Positions 8,849 through 18,533 are shown, counted from the first letter of the stretch. The stretch: 64,000 bases of DNA from an uncultured Sphingosinicella sp. (GCF_902806315.1 NZ_CADCWD010000041.1:1-64000); one strand, 5' to 3'. Translations and numbers: made by a program. The notes: generated by a model not told the origin, from the sequence alone.

Positions 8849-11047
8849 CTACTTAGAAGCGCCCCTTACCGTCCGCTCAAGGAAATTCTCGATCGTCAGC
8901 CATTGGTGGGTCTGCCGACCCTCGCCCGTGATGGCGTGCGTCGCGCCCGGATAGACCATGAGCTCGAAGGGGCGCTTCTGTTCCTGAAGCTTGGCGATGA
9001 CAGCGGTCGAATTCTCGAACACCACATTGTCGTCCGCCATGCCGTGCATCAGCAGCAAAGGATCCGAAATCTTGCCCGCATTCTGAATGACGTCGGCGAA
9101 CTGGTAGGGCTTCGGGTCCGTGGTAGGATTGCCGAGATAGCGCTCGGTATAATGCGTGTCGTAGAGTTCCCAGCGCGTGACCGGCGCCCCCGAGATGCCG
9201 GCCGCGTAAGCGCCCGGCGCCTGCTCGAGCAGCTTCAGCACCGTGAAGCCCCCGTAAGACCAGCCGTAGACGGCGACCCGCTCCGGATCGACGAAATCCT
9301 GGCGCTTCAGCCAATCGAGCCCGGCGAGCTGGTCGGCAACTTCGACGCCGCCAAGCTTCAGGTGAAGCTGATCCGCAAAGGCGCGGCCGCGCCGCGGCGT
9401 GCCGCGATTGTCGACCGAGAAGACGATCCAGCCGCGATCCACCAGATATTGCTGGAGTGGGTTCTGCCAGCTCTGAACCACCTGCCCGCCGGACGGGCCG
9501 CCATAGACCTGCACGAACACCGGGTAGCGCTTGCCCGGTTCGCGTTTGGGCGAGAGCATCTTGTAGGGTATCGGCGTTCCGTCAGCCGCGGGCAGCGTTC
9601 CAAAGACAGGCACTTCATGACTGTCGAGGAACGGCGCATAGGGATGGCTGGCATCGAGCCGGTTCTCTTCGATCCAGGCGAGGCGCTTGCCGGCCGCGTC
9701 GGCCAGATAGACTTGCGCCGGCTGGCTGGGGTTCGAGCGGAAAATCAGCGCCCGAGTGGCGCCTGCATCCATCTTGATCTCATTGTTGTGCCAACCAGTT
9801 TCGGTGACCCGCACCGGCTTGCCGGGCTTGGCATAGCTCACCCAGTACAGCTGCTGTGCGTCAGGATTGTCGAGCGTGCCGGTGAAATAGACGCGGCGTG
9901 CCTGCTCGTCCACGCCGGCGACATCGTTCACTTCCCAATTGCCGCGGGTCAGCTGGCGCCACTTGCCTGCCTTCCAATGGTAAAGGTGCGAAAAGCCGGA
10001 CCGTTCGGACGACCAGATCAGGCTGCCGTCCTTCAGCGGCTTCAGATTGTCATGGAGGTTGATCCAGGTTCCCGAGGTCTCCGTGAACAGCAGGCTCGAC
10101 CTGCCTGTCTCCGGATCGACGCGGAGCAGGTCGAGCCGCTTCTGATCGCGGCTCTGCCGCTGGACGAGAAGCGCCTTTCCGTCCGCGGTCCAGTCGACGC
10201 GGGCGAGGTAGATGTCGGGATTCTTCCCCAGATCGGCCTTCACACGCCGGCTGCCGTCGGAGCTCAGGATGTGAAGCTCGACGAGCGCATTCGCGCTGCC
10301 CGCAACCGGATAACGCTGCTCGTAGAGCTTCGTCCCTTCCGCACCGATCGCAGCGCGGGTCACCACCTTCACGGGGCTTTCGTCCACGCGCGCTACCGCG
10401 AGGAAGCGGTCATCGGGCGACCACCAGTGACCGGTCCTGCGGCCCATTTCCTCCTGCGCGACGAATTCGGCCGAACCCCAGCTCAACGTGCCCCCGCCAT
10501 CGCTGGTGAGTTGCCGCTCCACGCCGGACGCCGCGTCGGCGACGAACAGATTATGGTTTCGCACGAATGAGAGGAAGCGGCCGTTCTTGGAGACCTGCGC
10601 GTCCAGCTCAGTCTCGGCCGTCCGGGTCAGCCGCCGAGTGTTCCCGTCGAGCGTGGCGACATAGAGGTCACCTTCCAGCGGCACGAGGATCGAGCGGCCG
10701 TCGGGCGCCCATTCATAGGCAGTGATGCCCTTGGTGCCGGCGATGCGCAGCCGCTCGCGGCGCATCTTCTCTTCTTCGGAAACCTCCGCGCCCGTCCCGA
10801 GCTTCAGCGAGTCCACCAGCATCCGCGCCTGGCCGCTGGTGGTGTCGACCGCCCAGAGGTCGAAGCGGTCCTTGTCCTCCGCCCGGTTTCGCAGCAGCGT
10901 CGCGTATCGCCCGTCCGGCGACAGCTTCAGCGATCGCGGAGTGGGTCCGGAGAGCGAGGGGCTCTGGAACAACCGCTCGAGCGTCAGATCGGCGGCGGTT
11001 GCGGGAGTGGCGGTGAGGAAAAGCAGCAGTGGCAGGAACTTACGCAT
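8849..11047 (-). CDS. S9 family serine peptidase (dipeptidyl-peptidase IV-like)
   Basis: A 732-residue exported peptidase with an N-terminal beta-propeller (DPPIV_N) and a C-terminal alpha/beta-hydrolase peptidase domain. A signal peptide covers about the first 18 residues (MRKFLPLLLFLTATPATA). The catalytic Ser is at about residue 597 in GWSYGGF, the Asp is in MADDNVVF and the His in GATHAITG. DPP IV relatives cleave X-Pro or X-Ala dipeptides from the N-terminus. ATG 11047 is chosen over GTG 11056 because a GAGGG element precedes it. A strong terminator just upstream (11074-11110) separates the gene from rplS. Confidence 0.93.
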   Translation of the reverse strand: MRKFLPLLLFLTATPATAADLTLERLFQSPSLSGPTPRSLKLSPDGRYATLLRNRAEDKDRFDLWAVDTTSGQARMLVDSLKLGTGAEVSEEEKMRRERLRIAGTKGITAYEWAPDGRSILVPLEGDLYVATLDGNTRRLTRTAETELDAQVSKNGRFLSFVRNHNLFVADAASGVERQLTSDGGGTLSWGSAEFVAQEEMGRRTGHWWSPDDRFLAVARVDESPVKVVTRAAIGAEGTKLYEQRYPVAGSANALVELHILSSDGSRRVKADLGKNPDIYLARVDWTADGKALLVQRQSRDQKRLDLLRVDPETGRSSLLFTETSGTWINLHDNLKPLKDGSLIWSSERSGFSHLYHWKAGKWRQLTRGNWEVNDVAGVDEQARRVYFTGTLDNPDAQQLYWVSYAKPGKPVRVTETGWHNNEIKMDAGATRALIFRSNPSQPAQVYLADAAGKRLAWIEENRLDASHPYAPFLDSHEVPVFGTLPAADGTPIPYKMLSPKREPGKRYPVFVQVYGGPSGGQVVQSWQNPLQQYLVDRGWIVFSVDNRGTPRRGRAFADQLHLKLGGVEVADQLAGLDWLKRQDFVDPERVAVYGWSYGGFTVLKLLEQAPGAYAAGISGAPVTRWELYDTHYTERYLGNPTTDPKPYQFADVIQNAGKISDPLLLMHGMADDNVVFENSTAVIAKLQEQKRPFELMVYPGATHAITGEGRQTHQWLTIENFLERTVRGASK

Positions 11048-11073
11048 GGCCCTCACCCTAGAGGCAGAAGCGC

Positions 11074-11110
11074 AAAAGAAAAGGCGGGGAAAGCCAATGC
11101 CCTCCCCGCC
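11074..11110 (-). terminator. rho-independent terminator after rplS
   Basis: Read on the minus strand, an 8-bp perfect stem GGCGGGGA/TCCCCGCC (11103-11110 with 11083-11090) encloses a 12-base loop and runs directly into TTTTCTTTT. It lies 24 bases past the rplS stop and before the S9 peptidase start, ending the trmD-rplS transcript. Confidence 0.88.
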
Positions 11111-11133
11111 TGTCTTTGCTCGGAAGCGAGAGC

Positions 11134-11556
11134 TCAGCCCTCGGCGGTTTCCGTTTCCGGAGTGGCCGTGGCGGCCACGGGCTTGTTCTTGGCCATGTCG
11201 ACGCGGCGCTCGGCGATACGGGCCGACTTGCCGGTGCGGCCGCGCAGATAATAGAGCTTGGCGCGGCGAACGGCGCCGTGGCGCACGACCTCGATGGAAT
11301 CGATGTTCGGCGAATAAAGCGGGAAGACGCGCTCGACGCCCTCGCCGAAGCTGATCTTGCGGACGGTAAAGCTACTGCCGAGGCCGCGATTGGCGCGGGC
11401 AATGCAGACGCCCTCGTAATTCTGAACGCGGGTGCGGTCGCCTTCGACGACGCGGACGCCGACGCGGACGGTGTCGCCCGGACGGAATTCCGGGATCTGC
11501 TTGGTGGACGTGAACTGCTCGATGGCCTCGGCCTCGAGCGTCTGGATGAGGTTCAT
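11134..11556 (-). CDS. rplS: 50S ribosomal protein L19
   Basis: A 140-residue L19, located at the 30S-50S interface. The [16 protein letters not shown] opening, [23 protein letters not shown] and the [16 protein letters not shown] block are the standard L19 core; the last 20 or so residues are a Thr/Glu/Ala-rich tail. The gene starts 5 bases after the trmD stop and is followed by a clear terminator, so it ends the trmD-rplS unit. In many bacteria rplS closes the rpsP-rimM-trmD-rplS operon; here trmD-rplS is separated from rpsP-rimM by four unrelated genes. Confidence 0.97.
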   Translation of the reverse strand: MNLIQTLEAEAIEQFTSTKQIPEFRPGDTVRVGVRVVEGDRTRVQNYEGVCIARANRGLGSSFTVRKISFGEGVERVFPLYSPNIDSIEVVRHGAVRRAKLYYLRGRTGKSARIAERRVDMAKNKPVAATATPETETAEG

Positions 11557-11561
11557 TTCTT

Positions 11562-12299
11562 CTAACCTTCGTCTTCGTGCCGCGCACCAGAGGGCGGTGG
11601 CCTTCGCGCGCCCCCGTGGCGCTCGATCAGGTCCGGCCGCCTTAGCCGTGTATCCGTCTCCGCCTGAGCCTTACGCCAGGCGGCGATCTTCGCATGATCC
11701 CCCGATCGCAGCACTTCGGGGATCGTGCGTCCTTCCCATTCAAATGGTCGGGTATAATGAGGGTATTCGAGAAGGCCCGCTTCGAAGCTTTCCTCTTCAC
11801 CGCTCAGAGCCGCGCCCATTACGCCAGGAAGCAGGCGAACGCAAGCATCGAGCAGGACCAGAGCGGCCGTCTCCCCGCCGGAAAGCACATAGTCGCCAAC
11901 CGATATGGGAAGGATCGGGCGCGCTTCGAACAGCCGCTCGTCAATGCCTTCGAAACGGCCGCAGAGGATCGAAACTCCAGGACCGGCGGCGAGCTCGCGC
12001 ACCAGATCCTGAGTGAGTGGCTTTCCCCGCGGCGTCATCGCCAGCATCGGGGCATGCGGGTTCCGTTCGAACGCGTGATCGACGGCCCGGGCGAGCACGT
12101 CAGCCCGCATCACCATCCCTGCCCCACCCCCCGCCGGAGTATCGTCGACGGACCGGTGCTTGTCGGTCGCAAAATCCCGGATGTGCACCGCGGCCATCGA
12201 CCACAACCCCTCCGCTAACGCCCGTCCGGCCAGGCTCTGGCCGAGCGGCCCGGGGAACATCTCAGGGTATAGCGTAAGGACCGTCGCGTCCCAGCTCAT
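11562..12299 (-). CDS. trmD: tRNA (guanine-N1-)-methyltransferase
   Basis: A 245-residue SPOUT-class methyltransferase that makes m1G37 in tRNAs reading CNN codons, preventing +1 frameshifting. The [19 protein letters not shown] opening, the GGGAGMVM segment, [12 protein letters not shown] and the trefoil-knot stretch [12 protein letters not shown] are diagnostic. The start is ATG 12299, whose ATGA overlaps the stop of the upstream serine hydrolase gene, so longer readings of this frame that run back into that gene are wrong. The overlap means trmD expression is now linked to a beta-lactamase-fold gene rather than to rimM. Confidence 0.96.
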   Translation of the reverse strand: MSWDATVLTLYPEMFPGPLGQSLAGRALAEGLWSMAAVHIRDFATDKHRSVDDTPAGGGAGMVMRADVLARAVDHAFERNPHAPMLAMTPRGKPLTQDLVRELAAGPGVSILCGRFEGIDERLFEARPILPISVGDYVLSGGETAALVLLDACVRLLPGVMGAALSGEEESFEAGLLEYPHYTRPFEWEGRTIPEVLRSGDHAKIAAWRKAQAETDTRLRRPDLIERHGGARRPPPSGARHEDEG

Positions 12300-13825
12300 T
12301 GCCTCGGCACGGGATTGAGACGCAGCGCCTGGATGCCGGGCGTATGCGTCGGGGCAAGGAGGAGGTTGCCCTGGATCTCGCCCTTGTCGCACGACCACGT
12401 GAAGCGACCCGCGAGCGCTCCCGTCGCGGTAATGGGGGCGTCGGTGCGGCACTCGCCGACATCGGTCTTCAGGCGGGCGAACTCGCGAGACCAATTCTCG
12501 GTCGAGCGGTCCATCAGGAAGTTCATCGCGAGGAGTTGGCGGCCGGGTGCGAGGCTGCCGGCCGAATACATGGCTCCGGCCGCGCGGTAGGTGCTGGCGA
12601 GCGCCGCGCTGACGGGAAGCGCGCGGGGCGTGAGCTTGCCGCCCTGCCTCAAAGCGACTGCCGTATCCCAAACCGGTGCCGTCGGGCCGGCATAGGTGCG
12701 GTTGGTGAGCGCGAAAATGCCGACGCCATATTCCGGAAGCAGCAGGAGATAGGAACCGTAGCCGGGATAGCCGCCGCCATGCGCCAGGGTGAGGCCGAAG
12801 TCGCAATCCTGCGCGACGCGGAAGCCCATGGCGTAAGCCGCCGCCTGCGGGCAGGCCCCCTCCCCGCTTGCGCCGGGGCGGCGCGCCACCTGGACGAAGT
12901 TCAGTCCCTGCGCGAGCTCCCGGACGGTGGCGCGGCGCACCGGCCCTGCCTCGGCACCCCCGCGCGGTGGCCAGGCGGAGAGCAGGAAGGCTACCCAGCG
13001 GGCATAATCGTTGGCGCTCGTTTGAACGCCGCCCATTGCCCCGAACGCGCCGTGAGGCATGGTCGGCTCTTCGGCCCAGGCACCGTTCTCCCAGCGATAG
13101 CCGATCGCGCGGCGCTGCTGCGGGGCATCGCGCACCTCGTAGCCGGTCGAGTTCATGCCGAGCGGCCGCATGATCTCGCGCTGGATATACTGGCTATAGT
13201 TCACCCCGCTGACGTTCGTCACGATCCGCCCGAGCAGCGCATAGCCGAAGTTGGAATATTCCATCGCCGTGCCCGGAGTGCGGGTGAACGGCACGCCGGC
13301 AGCGATCATGCGGCTGAACTCGGCCTCCGGGAGCGGCTGCTGCCGATCGCCCCAGGGATCGTCGGTGACGAAGCCGCCGGTGTGGCTGAGCAGATCGCGC
13401 ACCCGGATGCGCGGAGCGTCGGCGGTCGGGTAGCGCCAGTTCCGCATCTCCGGCACGTAGGTTTCCGCTAATGCGTCGAGCGAGAGCTTGCCCTCGTCGC
13501 GGAGCTTGAGAACGGCCAGCGCGGTGAACGCCTTGGACATCGAAGCGATGCGGAACAACGTCTCCGGATTCACCGGCCGCTTCGCCTTCAGCTCCTGAAC
13601 GCCCGCATGATTGACGTAGGCGAGCTGCCCGTTGGCGACGATGCCCCAGGTGAGACCCGGAACGTGCGACTGCTCTTGAAACCGCCGAAATAGTGCATCG
13701 ACTGCGGGAGCGAGTTGCGCGACGTTGGCAGGCACCTGCTGACCGACCGGCGCTGCCGATTGCGCCATAGCCGTTCCGCCGACCCCCATCAGCAGCCCCG
13801 CAGCCGCACACGCGATTTTTCGCAT
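12296..13825 (-). CDS. serine hydrolase, class C beta-lactamase-like
   Basis: A 509-residue exported protein of the beta-lactamase/penicillin-binding superfamily (esterase B/AmpC-like group). The first 22 residues form a signal peptide ending at AMAQ. The catalytic S-x-x-K is SMSK at residues 95-98, the Tyr motif is in [12 protein letters not shown] and an HGGG motif stands where KTG is found in AmpC, as in many esterases of the group. The length exceeds plain AmpC (about 380), with an extra C-terminal domain. GAGGGAGGA four bases upstream fixes ATG 13825. It shares a start/stop overlap with trmD. Antibiotic hydrolysis cannot be assumed. Confidence 0.88.
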   Translation of the reverse strand: MRKIACAAAGLLMGVGGTAMAQSAAPVGQQVPANVAQLAPAVDALFRRFQEQSHVPGLTWGIVANGQLAYVNHAGVQELKAKRPVNPETLFRIASMSKAFTALAVLKLRDEGKLSLDALAETYVPEMRNWRYPTADAPRIRVRDLLSHTGGFVTDDPWGDRQQPLPEAEFSRMIAAGVPFTRTPGTAMEYSNFGYALLGRIVTNVSGVNYSQYIQREIMRPLGMNSTGYEVRDAPQQRRAIGYRWENGAWAEEPTMPHGAFGAMGGVQTSANDYARWVAFLLSAWPPRGGAEAGPVRRATVRELAQGLNFVQVARRPGASGEGACPQAAAYAMGFRVAQDCDFGLTLAHGGGYPGYGSYLLLLPEYGVGIFALTNRTYAGPTAPVWDTAVALRQGGKLTPRALPVSAALASTYRAAGAMYSAGSLAPGRQLLAMNFLMDRSTENWSREFARLKTDVGECRTDAPITATGALAGRFTWSCDKGEIQGNLLLAPTHTPGIQALRLNPVPRQ

Positions 13826-13932
13826 CCCGTCCTCCCTCGTCTTCTTTGCTGCAGCCATATCGGGCCGCCGCCGCCCGCGCCAGCGGCGCGAAAGTCTTTG
13901 GAACCAAGGCGCTTCGACCGCGCTCAGGGAAG

Positions 13933-14877
13933 ATGAGCGAAATGGATTATGACTGCCTGGTGATCGGCGGCGGCCCGGCGGGGCTTACCGCGGCGATCTA
14001 CCTCGTGCGCTATCACCTTTCCCTTAAGGTGGTGGACGCGGGAAACAGCCGGGCGAGCTGGATTCCCTGCACCCACAATCATGCCGGCTTCCCCGGCGGC
14101 GTTTCCGGCAACGACCTGCTCGCGAAGATGCGCGAACAGGCGCAAATGTATGGCGCGTCGATCGAGACGGCCCGGGTAACCAGGCTCGATCGGATCGATG
14201 GCGGCTTCAAGGCCGAGTGGGGCGCGGGGTCGGTCACGGCGAAGAAGGTGCTGATCGCGACCGGCGTCACCAACCGCCGCCCGCCGATGGACGAGGACCT
14301 GCATGACGAGGCCCTCTCAAAAGGGCTGATCCGCTATTGCCCCGTCTGCGACGGCTTCGAAGTCACGGACAAGAAAGTGGGTGTCATCGGTAGCGGTTCG
14401 AAAGGGGTGGCGGAGGCGGTGTTCCTGCGGGGCTTCACCGAAGATATCACCCTGATCGCGCCGGACCGGGCGCACGATCTGGGTGCGGACGATATCGCCA
14501 GGCTGCGCGAGTTCGGCATCGCTTCGGTCGACGGCCCGTGCCAGGCGGTGGCGACCGCCGACAAGTGCATCACCGTTGCGACGCCTTACGGCGAATATGT
14601 GTTCGACAGCGTCTACCCTGCGCTCGGCTCCGACACCCACAGCGAGCTTGCCAAGCAGATCGGATGCGACCTCGCCGACGACGAGACCGTGATCGTCGAC
14701 GACCACCAGCGCACGAGCGTGCCCGGCGTCTATGCGGCGGGCGACATCGTCATCGGCCTCGACCAGATCAGCCATGCGATGGGCGAAGGCGGGGTGGCAG
14801 CCACCACCATCCGCAACGATCTCGCCAAGGAGAAGCCCATTATTCGCGAGCGGCTCCGGGGCAACTCGATCCGCTAG
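13933..14877 (+). CDS. NAD(P)/FAD-dependent oxidoreductase, thioredoxin reductase-like
   Basis: A 314-residue two-dinucleotide-domain flavoprotein. The FAD loop is VIGGGPAGLTAA near the N-terminus, the NAD(P) loop is VGVIGSGSKG in the middle, and the second FAD signature is GVYAAGDIV near the end. A redox pair CPVC (in IRYCPVCDGFE) sits where thioredoxin reductase has its active disulfide. Overall it looks like a thioredoxin-reductase relative, but the partner is not evident. ATG 13933 follows AGGGA closely. It is divergent from the serine hydrolase (about 107 bases between starts) and the small lipoprotein gene follows 7 bases later. Confidence 0.88.
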   Translation: MSEMDYDCLVIGGGPAGLTAAIYLVRYHLSLKVVDAGNSRASWIPCTHNHAGFPGGVSGNDLLAKMREQAQMYGASIETARVTRLDRIDGGFKAEWGAGSVTAKKVLIATGVTNRRPPMDEDLHDEALSKGLIRYCPVCDGFEVTDKKVGVIGSGSKGVAEAVFLRGFTEDITLIAPDRAHDLGADDIARLREFGIASVDGPCQAVATADKCITVATPYGEYVFDSVYPALGSDTHSELAKQIGCDLADDETVIVDDHQRTSVPGVYAAGDIVIGLDQISHAMGEGGVAATTIRNDLAKEKPIIRERLRGNSIR

Positions 14878-14884
14878 GCTCCAG

Positions 14885-15286
14885 TTGCGACTCCTCCTGC
14901 CAGCGGCGGCGCTCCTCACCGCCTGCGGCGAAATGGCGGATCGCGAAGCCGCGGCGTCGGGCCAGCATGACGGCTTGTGGGACGTTGTCGAGATAAGCGG
15001 CGATCCCGCACCTCCCGGCAAGTTCCTCATACGCCTCCGGAGCGGACGCGTGACGGGCGGCCGGGACGACTGCAACAGCTGGGGCTTCGACGAGACTCGG
15101 CCGCCCGCTCCCGACGGCACTCGGACCATCCTGTCCGATCTTCGGGCCTGTGGCCAAACAGCCCAGCGGCGTTCCTATTGGCGAGCGATCGGCAACGGCA
15201 ATGTGGTGCCGAGGCTGACCGCAGGCGGCGAGCTCAAGCTCGAGGCAGGCGGAGATGAGATTGTGGCACGTCGAAGGCCGTATTAA
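14885..15286 (+). CDS. small lipoprotein with META/HslJ-like domain
   Basis: About 133 residues. The N-terminus (RLLLPAAALLTACGE) is a lipoprotein signal with the lipobox LTAC and Cys at about residue 14. The rest resembles the META domain of HslJ: a GLWDVVEISG opening, a G..DDCNSWG segment matching the domain's 'G.CN' motif and an LRACGQTAQRR stretch like its 'MAC...E' helix. The only workable start after the preceding gene is TTG at 14885, with a weak ribosome site, so translation may be coupled to the oxidoreductase gene 7 bases upstream. Function unknown; envelope stress is a family-level guess. Confidence 0.6.
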   Translation: MRLLLPAAALLTACGEMADREAAASGQHDGLWDVVEISGDPAPPGKFLIRLRSGRVTGGRDDCNSWGFDETRPPAPDGTRTILSDLRACGQTAQRRSYWRAIGNGNVVPRLTAGGELKLEAGGDEIVARRRPY

Positions 15287-15451
15287 CCGCTAAGATCCGC
15301 CTGAATTTCCGATACGGCGACGTTCCGACGCTAGGTTTCGCTCGTCCCGTAGCCGCTAGGTCACTGACTCTGCTAAACTAATCCCGGAAGCGGGGATTGC
15401 GGGCTCTCCCGGAACATGAAAGTCTCACCCTCAAACAACAAGGGATGAGAG

Positions 15452-17425
15452 ATGACCAGATACAGGGAATTCTATCTTCAAGAGCTGTCCGGCGAGGACA
15501 TGAACCACGCCGTGCAAGCCCCCGCAGCTCCCGCCCCATCGGGGCTGAAGAACCATGTGCCCGGCGAGCTGCTCGTCCAGTTCAGCCCCGGCGCCAGCGC
15601 CGCGGCCAAGCAAGCGGCACTCGCCAGCGTCGGCGGACGCGCGGCCGAAGTGATCCGCGGCCAGATCGACGGCGAAGGGGAATTGGTGAGGATCACCTTC
15701 GGCGCCGGGCTCGACACCGAAAAGGCCATGGAGATCATTTCCAGGCGCCCGGGCGTCAGCTTCGCTGAGCCCAATTACATCGTTTCGGTCGATGCGGTCA
15801 GCAACGACACGGCTTATGCCGGCGGTCAGCTCTGGGGCATGTATGGCGACCAGACGAGCCCGGCCAACCAATATGGCAGCCAGGCCGGCGAAGCCTGGGC
15901 CGCCGGCCACACAGGCTCATCCAGGGTCGCGGTGGGCGTGATCGACAGCGGCATCGATTACACGCATCCCGACCTGTATTTGAACGTCTGGCTGAATCAG
16001 AACGAGATATCTTCGACGTTGCGCGCCTCGCTGACGGATGTCGATGGCGACGGACTGATCAGTTTCCGCGACCTCAATGCCTCGGCCAATGCGAGCCTCG
16101 TCACCGACCTCAACGGCAATGGCCGCATCGACGCCGGCGACCTCCTGAGCGACGTACGCTGGGAGAACGGCACCGACCAGGACGGCAACGGCTATGTCGA
16201 CGACCTGATCGGCTGGGATTTCGTCAACGCCGACAACGATCCGTACGACGACAACGAGCATGGCACGCACGTCTCCGGCACCATCGCCGGCATGGGCGGC
16301 AACGGGATCGGCGTCGCGGGCGTCACCTGGTCCACGCAGGTGATCGGCCTCAAGTTCCTGTCCGCGACAGGCTCGGGCGCGACCTCCAACGCGGTGCTCG
16401 CGATCGACTATTACACCAAGGCCGCCCAGCTCGGCGCCCGCCAGGACTTCGCGTTGACCAACAACAGCTGGGGCGGCGGCGGCTATTCGCAAGCTGTGCT
16501 CGACGCGATCGTGCGCGGGGCGAAGCAGGACATCCTGTTCGTCGCCGCAGCGGGCAATGGCGGGCGCGATCAGGTCGGCGACAATAACGACACCACCGCC
16601 AACTACCCGTCCAACTACAGCACCAAAGCGGGCGCAGGCTATGAGGCGGTGATCGCAGTGGCCTCGATCACCAGCTCCGGTTCGATCTCCTCATTCTCGA
16701 ACTACGGCGCCTCTACAGTCGATCTCGGGGCTCCGGGCTCCGGCATCTACTCGACGATCCCGGGCGGCGGCTATGCCGCGTTCAGCGGCACGTCGATGGC
16801 GACGCCGCACGTCGCGGGCGCGATCGCGCTTTACTCGTCGCTCAGCACGCAAAGCGCGGCGGATATCGCAGGCAACTTGCTGCTGTCGACGGCCGCCACC
16901 GCTTCCCTGAGCGGGAAGACGGCGACCGGCGGACGGCTCGACGTAACGAACTTCCTGTCGAAGGTCGGAACGGCGCCGCCGCCGGTGGAGACCGTGAACG
17001 AGGTCTACGGTACGACCGCCAGTGAGACGATCACCGGGACGACCGGGGCCGACAAGATCTGGGGCGTACCCGGGAGCGGCACCAGCCTCGGCGCAGGTAC
17101 GATCGACTCTCTGGTCGGCAATGGCGGGGCGGACACGTTCGTCCTTGGCGACAGCCGCGGCCGTTTTTACGACGACGGTCGCAGCCGCTCGGCGGGCACC
17201 GGCGATTATGGAGTGATCCGCGATTTCGGCGCCGACGACAAGATCCAGCTCAAGGGGTCGGCGGCCAACTACATCCAGCAGGCCACCAGCGTGAACGGCG
17301 TGTCGGGCATGGGTATTTTCGTCGACACGAACGGCAATGGCGCATTCGACTCCCGAGACGAGCTTATCGGCATCGCTCAGGGCGTGACCGCGCCGATCGA
17401 CTCGACGCAGCTCGTCTTCGTCTAA
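15452..17425 (+). CDS. subtilisin-like S8 peptidase with EF-hand-type inserts and RTX-like C-terminus
   Basis: 657 residues. Residues 25-110 resemble a fervidolysin-type inhibitor propeptide (PGELLVQFSPG to FAEPNYIVS). The catalytic triad is Asp165 in VIDSGID, His270 in EHGTHVSG and Ser448 in GTSMATPH. Three calcium-loop motifs (DVDGDGLISFRD at 196, DLNGNGRIDAGD at 219, DQDGNGYVDD at 242) lie between Asp and His, and a fourth-like loop DTNGNGAFD is near the C-terminus. The last 120 residues resemble an RTX/serralysin C-terminal module (GTTGADKIWG, GGADTFVLG, IRDFGADDKIQL). No signal peptide is seen, which fits type I secretion. AAGGGA is 6 bases upstream. No secretion genes are adjacent. Confidence 0.92.
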   Translation: MTRYREFYLQELSGEDMNHAVQAPAAPAPSGLKNHVPGELLVQFSPGASAAAKQAALASVGGRAAEVIRGQIDGEGELVRITFGAGLDTEKAMEIISRRPGVSFAEPNYIVSVDAVSNDTAYAGGQLWGMYGDQTSPANQYGSQAGEAWAAGHTGSSRVAVGVIDSGIDYTHPDLYLNVWLNQNEISSTLRASLTDVDGDGLISFRDLNASANASLVTDLNGNGRIDAGDLLSDVRWENGTDQDGNGYVDDLIGWDFVNADNDPYDDNEHGTHVSGTIAGMGGNGIGVAGVTWSTQVIGLKFLSATGSGATSNAVLAIDYYTKAAQLGARQDFALTNNSWGGGGYSQAVLDAIVRGAKQDILFVAAAGNGGRDQVGDNNDTTANYPSNYSTKAGAGYEAVIAVASITSSGSISSFSNYGASTVDLGAPGSGIYSTIPGGGYAAFSGTSMATPHVAGAIALYSSLSTQSAADIAGNLLLSTAATASLSGKTATGGRLDVTNFLSKVGTAPPPVETVNEVYGTTASETITGTTGADKIWGVPGSGTSLGAGTIDSLVGNGGADTFVLGDSRGRFYDDGRSRSAGTGDYGVIRDFGADDKIQLKGSAANYIQQATSVNGVSGMGIFVDTNGNGAFDSRDELIGIAQGVTAPIDSTQLVFV

Positions 17426-17443
17426 GCCCCTTAGTTACCTACG

Positions 17444-17468
17444 CCTGGCGCGGGAGCCCCGCGTCAGG
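17444..17468. terminator. hairpin between convergent genes, possible bidirectional terminator
   Basis: An 11-bp stem (CCTGGCGCGGG with CCCGCGTCAGG, one G-T wobble) with a 3-base loop lies between the subtilase stop and the rimM stop, overlapping the latter. There is no T tract on either strand, so intrinsic termination is plausible rather than certain. Confidence 0.5.
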
Positions 17469-17949
17469 CTAGGAATGCGGGGTCCACCCTGATCCGGCCC
17501 TCTTCCAAATCCGCGACGCCGGGGCGGAAGGGGACCATGCTCCGCTTCCCGTCCGGCTTCTCGATTTCCAGAATGTCGCCCGCGCCGAAATTCTCGACGG
17601 CGAGGACCGTCCCGAGCGGCTCGCCTTCCGCGCTCTCGCACGGCAAGCCGAGCAGGTCGGCATGGTAATATTCGCCCTCCTCTAGCGGCGGGAGCGCAGA
17701 CCGAGGGATGGTGATCAGCTGGCCGCGAAGCGCCTCGGCGGCATTGCGGTCCTGCACTTCGGCAAAGCGCGCGATTGCGCCGCCTCCGCCGGGCTTGACG
17801 GACTTGAGCGTCAACTGCCGCTCGCCGACCTGAACCGCCTCGTGGCGGCCCAGGCTTTCGGCGCTCTCGGCGAACAGTTTCAGCCGAACCTCGCCGCTTA
17901 TGCCATGCGCTCCGGCAATGGCGGCGAGGGTGACTTGCGTATCGGACAA
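17464..17949 (-). CDS. rimM: ribosome maturation factor RimM
   Basis: A 161-residue RimM that binds S19 and helps mature the 3' domain of 16S rRNA. The N-terminal barrel opens with VTLAAIAGAHGISGEVRLKLF (the AHGI.GEV signature), and the C-terminal PRC barrel holds EGEYYHADLLGL, LGTVLAVENFGAGDILEI and the closing RIRVDP.. segment. The start is a TTG three bases after the rpsP stop; no better start is available in frame, so coupling to rpsP is likely. In the usual order trmD would follow; here a convergent subtilase gene and a hairpin close the unit instead. Confidence 0.94.
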   Translation of the reverse strand: MSDTQVTLAAIAGAHGISGEVRLKLFAESAESLGRHEAVQVGERQLTLKSVKPGGGGAIARFAEVQDRNAAEALRGQLITIPRSALPPLEEGEYYHADLLGLPCESAEGEPLGTVLAVENFGAGDILEIEKPDGKRSMVPFRPGVADLEEGRIRVDPAFLA

Positions 17950-17952
17950 GGC

Positions 17953-18507
17953 TTATTCGGCCTTGTCGGCTCCGTCGGCCGGAGCGTTCTCGGGAGCGCC
18001 TTCGGCGGGCTCGCTGGTCGATTGGCCTTCGTTGGAAGCCTCGTCGGCCGGAGTGGCCTCGCCTTCGCCGCCGCTGGCAGTTTCCACGGCCGGAGCCTCC
18101 TCGGGTGCAGCCTCTTCAGCAGGAGCAGGAGCAGGAGCAGCGGCGGCTGCAGCAGCCGCTTCAGCGGCCTCGGCATCGCGCGTGGCACGCTCTTCGGCGC
18201 GCTCCTTGGCCTTCTCGCCCGGCTGGCCCTTGTTCGGGTTGCTGCGGGCCGAGCGCTCCTTGACGCCGGCGGCATCAAGGAAGCGGGCGACGCGGTCCGA
18301 CGGCTGCGCGCCGACCGAGAGCCAGTGGCGGGCGCGGTCGGCGTCGAGCTTCACGCGCTCCGGGCTGTCCTTGGGGAGCAGCGGATTGTAGCTGCCGATG
18401 CGCTCGATGAACTTGCCGTCGCGCGAATTGCGGGCGTCGGTGACAATGATCTTGTAGTAAGGACGCTTCTTCGCACCGCCGCGTGCGAGCCTGATTGCAA
18501 CTGCCAT
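17953..18507 (-). CDS. rpsP: 30S ribosomal protein S16 with long C-terminal extension
   Basis: The first 85 or so residues are a normal S16 ([49 protein letters not shown]). S16 is normally 80-100 residues; this protein has 184. The extra 95 are low-complexity: a charged [16 protein letters not shown] helix, a poly-Ala/Pro run, then an acidic Glu/Ala/Ser/Thr tail. Such tails occur in sphingomonad S16 genes; their role is unknown. It lies between ffh (26 bases upstream) and rimM (3 bases downstream), matching the classical ffh-rpsP-rimM order. Confidence 0.96.
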   Translation of the reverse strand: MAVAIRLARGGAKKRPYYKIIVTDARNSRDGKFIERIGSYNPLLPKDSPERVKLDADRARHWLSVGAQPSDRVARFLDAAGVKERSARSNPNKGQPGEKAKERAEERATRDAEAAEAAAAAAAAPAPAPAEEAAPEEAPAVETASGGEGEATPADEASNEGQSTSEPAEGAPENAPADGADKAE

Positions 18508-18533
18508 TTTGATTTCCTTTCTGGTGGTTCGTT

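Noticed and set aside
6964-10570. Very long open frames on the plus strand (582 and 583 codons) opposite asd, the PD40 gene and the S9 peptidase gene
   Set aside because: They are antisense to well-recognised genes, have low-complexity Arg/His/Ala-rich translations without motifs, and are expected in GC-rich DNA with strong third-position GC.
12300-12806. N-terminal extension of the trmD frame to 414 codons
   Set aside because: The extension runs across the serine hydrolase coding region, is Arg-rich and motif-free, and trmD has a natural ATG at 12299 overlapping the hydrolase stop.
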